The translations under genes were made by a program, and so were the position numbers. DNA of 43,275 nt from an uncultured Chryseobacterium sp. (lineage in GTDB: Bacteria > Bacteroidota > Bacteroidia > Flavobacteriales > Weeksellaceae): NCBI RefSeq assembly GCF_913776365.1, contig NZ_CAJYMO010000310.1, forward strand, positions 1-43,275, given 5' to 3'. Positions 40,559 through 43,275 of the stretch are shown here, piece by piece (the first letter of the stretch is position 1; every line of letters begins with the position of its first letter). The notes beneath the pieces are model-generated. The model ran no database searches. It was not told the DNA's origin and saw only the letters and a list, made by a program, of their open reading frames with translations.

Positions 40559-40933
40559 TTATTTACGGATCATTACCCAGCCGTACAGCAGCAGGCAGCC
40601 TGCCGCATAACACAGGATGTCGATCCAGGAAAAAGAATTGCCTATCACAATATACATCAGGCTTCCCTCAGGAAAGCCCAGATGCTCCGCGAGATGGAAA
40701 TACTGCATCACCTCAACGAAGCAGGAAAAAAGAAAGATCCCCAGGATAAGTCTCTGATTACGGCGCACCGCCAGAACTGTTTTAATGAACGTATAGATCA
40801 GGATGACTACGATTACATCGCCGAGATAAGCCCTCACGAAGAAAATATCCTTTATCTTTGTGGCGATCAGGACTTCGCCGAGAAACAGGATAACGGTAAC
40901 CAGAAAGTAGGTGCTGCTGAATTGTATTTTCAT
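40559..40933 (-). CDS. DUF2809 membrane protein
   Basis: 124 aa with four membrane segments (about 8-28, 33-53, 60-78, 92-118). DUF2809 features: YFLVTVILFLGEVLIA, RAYLGDVIVVILIYT, FVEVMQYFHLAEHLG and SWIDILCYAAGCLL. Function unknown. It converges with the YARHG gene (5 bp between stops) and has a divergent small membrane-protein gene upstream. Confidence 0.85.
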   Translation of the reverse strand: MKIQFSSTYFLVTVILFLGEVLIATKIKDIFFVRAYLGDVIVVILIYTFIKTVLAVRRNQRLILGIFLFSCFVEVMQYFHLAEHLGFPEGSLMYIVIGNSFSWIDILCYAAGCLLLYGWVMIRK

Positions 40934-40979
40934 GATCTGAAGGCTATTAGTCGGAACTTATATATTAAACATCTACACT

Positions 40980-41204
40980 GTGGCAGATTTTATATTTCTT
41001 ATTTTTATTCCCCCGGTGCTGTTATGCATGTATTATACAGGGTTTATTACACTGGCAAAATTAAACATAAACCAACCCGATCAAAGCAAAAAGGTCCATC
41101 TTCTCAGGATTTTTTCAGGATTTGTCGTTTTTTCCCTGTTAGCTCTGCTGATTTTGCTAATAAAATGGATGATTATTCCCGCTTCATCAGTTTCCGGCAG
41201 GTAA
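40980..41204 (+). CDS. Possible small membrane protein, 74 aa
   Basis: GTG start; two hydrophobic helices (about 3-26 and 45-67) separated by a short charged loop (NINQPDQSKKVHLLR). No family recognised. The spacing from the divergent DUF2809 gene (46 bp) and the neat two-helix pattern favour a real gene. The evidence is otherwise weak, and a longer frame overlapping it (40682-41383) was rejected. Confidence 0.45.
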   Translation: MADFIFLIFIPPVLLCMYYTGFITLAKLNINQPDQSKKVHLLRIFSGFVVFSLLALLILLIKWMIIPASSVSGR

Positions 41205-41363
41205 TCGGCTTTGATAAAAATTCCCACGGAAAGGCATTTCATAAGCGTCAACACAGATATGTCTCATTTTACCCTATCAGAAAATACGGCTTCTTCTTCC
41301 GGCTTCCGGCCGGGAAATCAAGTATTTTAACATTGATTTTTATCGTACCCCAAAATATTTTTC

Positions 41364-41371
41364 TATTTTTG
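41364..41371 (+). promoter_or_regulatory. -7 element before the 262-aa lipoprotein
   Basis: TATTTTTG, an exact TAnnTTTG match 27 bp before the ATG; no TTTG at the usual distance. Confidence 0.4.
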
Positions 41372-41398
41372 GCCCATAATTAATAACTGTCATCGCTT

Positions 41399-42187
41399 AT
41401 GAAAAAAATTTATTTGCTGCTGCCGTTTCTGGCTTTTTTTTCCTGTTCAACTGCAGACGAAGATACTTCCGAATTTGATAACCCGATCCTCGTCACCCGG
41501 ATGGTACAGCACGGAAAGCAGTATACCTTCAGTTATAACGGAGCGAAAATCACAGAGATGAACAATACCACCGATAACTGGAAGAGGACTTACACCTATA
41601 CAGGAGACCTGATTACCCAGTATGTTGACAAATTTGCCGACGGTAAAACCCATACCACTTCTATTGAATACAACAGCAACCAGAAGATTACCAAGAAAAA
41701 CACGGTATACAGCGATGCTTCTTTTTCTGAAAACATGAATTATTACTATACCGGGATCAACCAGATCAAAATGATCAGGACCGTAATTACTGCCGCATCC
41801 ACAAAAACCTATACCCGGGAGGCCGTTACCTATTCTGACGGATCACTGAAAAGCTGGACAGAAACGGTAAGCGATGTACAGTCAGGAGGCACGGTTAACG
41901 GTACCGGTTCAATGAACCTTGCTTATGACGGCGGATATTACCCTTTCAGGAATGTGGCGGGATATACGAAAATGGTTGAAAACGAAGGCATCAACGGATC
42001 TGCCAGAAATACGGTGGATTACAACTACGTCATTACCTATCCTGCAGGAAAGGAACACAATGTCTATAAAAACACATTCGAATACCAGGACAACAGCTAT
42101 CCGAAAAAAGAGATCCGGGATGTCTATCAGGGCGGTATTTTGCCGGTAGCTTCCGAGATCACCACATACGAATATAACCATTTATAA
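41399..42187 (+). CDS. Lipoprotein with YD-like beta repeats
   Basis: 262 aa. Lipobox LAFFSC, Cys16. The mature part repeats short Tyr-rich beta hairpins (YTFSYNGAKITEMNN, RTYTYTGDLITQYVDKF, TSIEYNSNQKITKKN, MNYYYTGINQIKMIR, EAVTYSDGSLKSWTE), as in many Bacteroidota lipoproteins related to YD/RHS-type folds. Probably outer-membrane anchored, facing periplasm or outside. No enzymatic motif. Confidence 0.78.
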   Translation: MKKIYLLLPFLAFFSCSTADEDTSEFDNPILVTRMVQHGKQYTFSYNGAKITEMNNTTDNWKRTYTYTGDLITQYVDKFADGKTHTTSIEYNSNQKITKKNTVYSDASFSENMNYYYTGINQIKMIRTVITAASTKTYTREAVTYSDGSLKSWTETVSDVQSGGTVNGTGSMNLAYDGGYYPFRNVAGYTKMVENEGINGSARNTVDYNYVITYPAGKEHNVYKNTFEYQDNSYPKKEIRDVYQGGILPVASEITTYEYNHL

Positions 42188-42190
42188 AAC

Positions 42191-42212
42191 AGAGAGCTCC
42201 GGCTCTCTTTTT
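42191..42212 (+). terminator. Terminator of the lipoprotein gene
   Basis: AGAGAGC (42191-42197), loop TCCG, GCTCTCT (42202-42208), followed by T residues to 42212. Confidence 0.85.
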
Positions 42213-42240
42213 GCTTTATTGAAAAACATTTTTATTTTTG
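42210..42240 (+). promoter_or_regulatory. Promoter overlapping the terminator T-tract
   Basis: TTTG (42210-42213), 19-bp spacer, TATTTTTG (42233-42240), an exact consensus match. The next ATG is at 42246, so the mRNA would be nearly leaderless. Confidence 0.6.
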
Positions 42241-42245
42241 CAGAC

Positions 42246-42671
42246 ATGAAAAAAATGATTTTTTTATTCGGCCTGTTTTGCAGCCTTTCTGCAACTGCCC
42301 AGGAATTCAGCTCTGTTTCCCAGTTGCCGGATTACGCTGTCCTGAAAACCAAAATGAAGCTTGACGATGCGGTCACCAAAGCCGATACCCCGGCAGAATT
42401 TCCCGGCGGCCCCGAAACATTCAAAAAACAGTTTGCCGAAAAAATGGATGTCATTGATGTAAAATCAAACAAAATCAATACGCGCGTCTACTTCATCGTT
42501 GAAAAGACCGGCTACGTACGGTATGTAACCGCTATCAGCGATAATAAACAGCACGGCCACGCTGCAGAAGTAGCCGTAAGAAGATTATATACCAAATGGA
42601 AACCTGGGATGGTGAACGGAGAACCGGTACGGTACCTGTGTACTTTTCCGCTGACCCTGAAAAAATACTAA
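42246..42671 (+). CDS. Secreted protein resembling a TonB C-terminal domain
   Basis: 141 aa from the ATG at 42246 (the in-frame upstream start lies inside the promoter). Signal peptide ends SATAQ. The remainder looks like a lone TonB_C-type fold: FPGGPETFKKQFAEKM, then NTRVYFIVEKTGYVRYVTAISDN, AAEVAVRRLYTKWKPGMVNGEPVRYLCTFPLTL. In TonB this domain contacts outer-membrane receptors. Here there is no membrane anchor, so it would be a free periplasmic protein. Tandem with a paralogue 7 bp later. Confidence 0.78.
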   Translation: MKKMIFLFGLFCSLSATAQEFSSVSQLPDYAVLKTKMKLDDAVTKADTPAEFPGGPETFKKQFAEKMDVIDVKSNKINTRVYFIVEKTGYVRYVTAISDNKQHGHAAEVAVRRLYTKWKPGMVNGEPVRYLCTFPLTLKKY

Positions 42672-42678
42672 GTTTATT

Positions 42679-43122
42679 TTGAAAACAATAAAAAAGATAT
42701 TATTTGCTTTTCCGTTTCTGTTCACTTATCTTGTATCAGCTCAAGACTCTGCAGTATACGACTCTGCAGAACTTAACGAACTTGTACTCAAAGAGAAAAA
42801 CGGCAAAGCCAGAGTAGAAGCAAACCAGCCTGCACGTTTTATTAAAGGCAATAAAGTTTTTCAGGAACTGGTTTATCAGAATTTCAGGATGCGGAAAATT
42901 AAAAGTACTGAAAAACAGGAAACCTGTGAACTAACTTTTGTGATTGAGAAAGACGGTTCACTGGTTGATATCAAAGCTGCCGGCAATAATGAATCTTTCA
43001 ACCGGGAAGCGATACAGTCTGTTACAAAAATCAATGAAAAGTGGATTCCTGCGGAGATGAACGGAGAACGGGTCCGTTATCGGTTCAGACTTCCTCTAAC
43101 CATAAAATTTGATGAAAAATAA
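42679..43122 (+). CDS. Paralogous secreted TonB C-terminal-like protein
   Basis: 147 aa, TTG start. Signal peptide ends LVSAQ. Same domain plan as its neighbour: a variable segment, then CELTFVIEKDGSLVDIKAAGNN, REAIQSVTKINEKWIPAEMNGERVRYRFRLPLTIKF. Sequence identity to the neighbour is low outside the WxPxxxNGExVRY motif, so the duplication is old. Co-transcribed with it. Confidence 0.75.
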   Translation: MKTIKKILFAFPFLFTYLVSAQDSAVYDSAELNELVLKEKNGKARVEANQPARFIKGNKVFQELVYQNFRMRKIKSTEKQETCELTFVIEKDGSLVDIKAAGNNESFNREAIQSVTKINEKWIPAEMNGERVRYRFRLPLTIKFDEK

Positions 43123-43142
43123 TTAGGTTTAGATTCAAAAGA

Positions 43143-43275
43143 TCACCCGCCGATCATTTTTTTAATGGCATTCAGTTTCATCAGCGCCTCGATCGGAGTC
43201 AGGGTATTGATGTCTATTCTGGTCAGCTCTTCACGGATGTTTTCCAGCACCGGATCATCCAACTGAAAGAATGAC
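43143..43275 (-). CDS. mutS: DNA mismatch repair protein MutS, C-terminal end (partial)
   Basis: The last 43 codons read [20 protein letters not shown], then [20 protein letters not shown] and a final Gly, ending in TGA at 43143-43145. This is the strongly conserved MutS C-terminus (dimerisation helix after the ATPase domain, LTPxEALxxLxxIKxM). The rest lies beyond the right edge. Converges with the TonB-like pair. Confidence 0.92.
   Translation of the reverse strand, partial: SFFQLDDPVLENIREELTRIDINTLTPIEALMKLNAIKKMIGG

Noticed and set aside
40682..41383. Open frame of 233 codons on the plus strand
   Set aside because: Its first part is antisense to the DUF2809 gene and its second part covers a better small membrane-protein frame and a promoter; composition is Phe/Ser/His-rich as in shadow frames.

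Overview
The window looks like a Flavobacteriia chromosome, most likely Chryseobacterium or a close Weeksellaceae relative. This rests on seen features: a type IX secretion (T9SS) C-terminal sorting domain, an S46 dipeptidyl-peptidase, DUF3078/DUF4919/META-domain envelope proteins, many short Lys/Asn-rich lipoprotein or Sec signals, and repeated Bacteroidota-type promoters (TTTG, 19-21 bp, TAnnTTTG). No rRNA, tRNA or CRISPR array was seen.

Region 1 (1-4785) is the right end of an AT-rich Tn7-like transposon. Its operon tnsA-tnsB-tnsC-tniQ reads leftwards from the end with coupled starts. The end (terminal TGT at 4785) carries three related 20-bp repeats that are probably TnsB sites. The element sits inside comM/yifB, cutting it at the Gly-Gly-Gly codons just before Walker B. 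Only the 3' half of comM (4786-5463) is in the window; the cargo and the other end lie off the left edge. comM is also where AbaR/Tn6022-type islands insert in Acinetobacter. The transformation gene dprA is intact at about 24-25 kb.

Region 2 (5.5-14 kb) is mostly envelope genes: a YdeI-like protein, a DPP7-type S46 peptidase, a META-domain lipoprotein, and a leftward cluster made of a T9SS-sorted protein, an 842-aa Gly/Ser/Asn-rich repeat protein and a small secreted protein, preceded by an orphan LytTR response regulator.

Region 3 (14-25.3 kb) holds housekeeping and ion genes: hflX-DUF4919, then a Na+/H+ antiporter, AlkD-like glycosylase, DUF6122 protein and Ca2+/H+ antiporter in one overlapping run; group III truncated haemoglobin; KirBac-like K+ channel with YkgJ; an NGT-repeat secreted protein; gdhA; dprA. 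A gene-free kilobase (25.3-26.3 kb) full of short palindromes follows.

Region 4 (26.3-34.2 kb) holds a rhomboid protease, DUF3078 protein, csaA-exonuclease-DUF59 operon with a strong structured leader, hmgL-osmC-sulfurtransferase, and pepT.

Region 5 (34.2-35.1 kb) is an apparent insertion: a small membrane protein and a double-glycine-leader, eight-cysteine secreted peptide lie between intact pepT and a diverged 54-bp copy of the pepT 3' end followed by its own terminator. Two near-identical 15-bp palindromes flank the peptide gene.

Region 6 (35.2 kb to end) holds a LEA-like secreted protein, thiL with a 7-bp tandem repeat in front, a thioesterase, a YhiN-type flavoprotein, DUF2306, YARHG and DUF2809 proteins, a lipoprotein, two tandem small secreted proteins resembling TonB C-terminal domains, and the 3' end of mutS on the minus strand.
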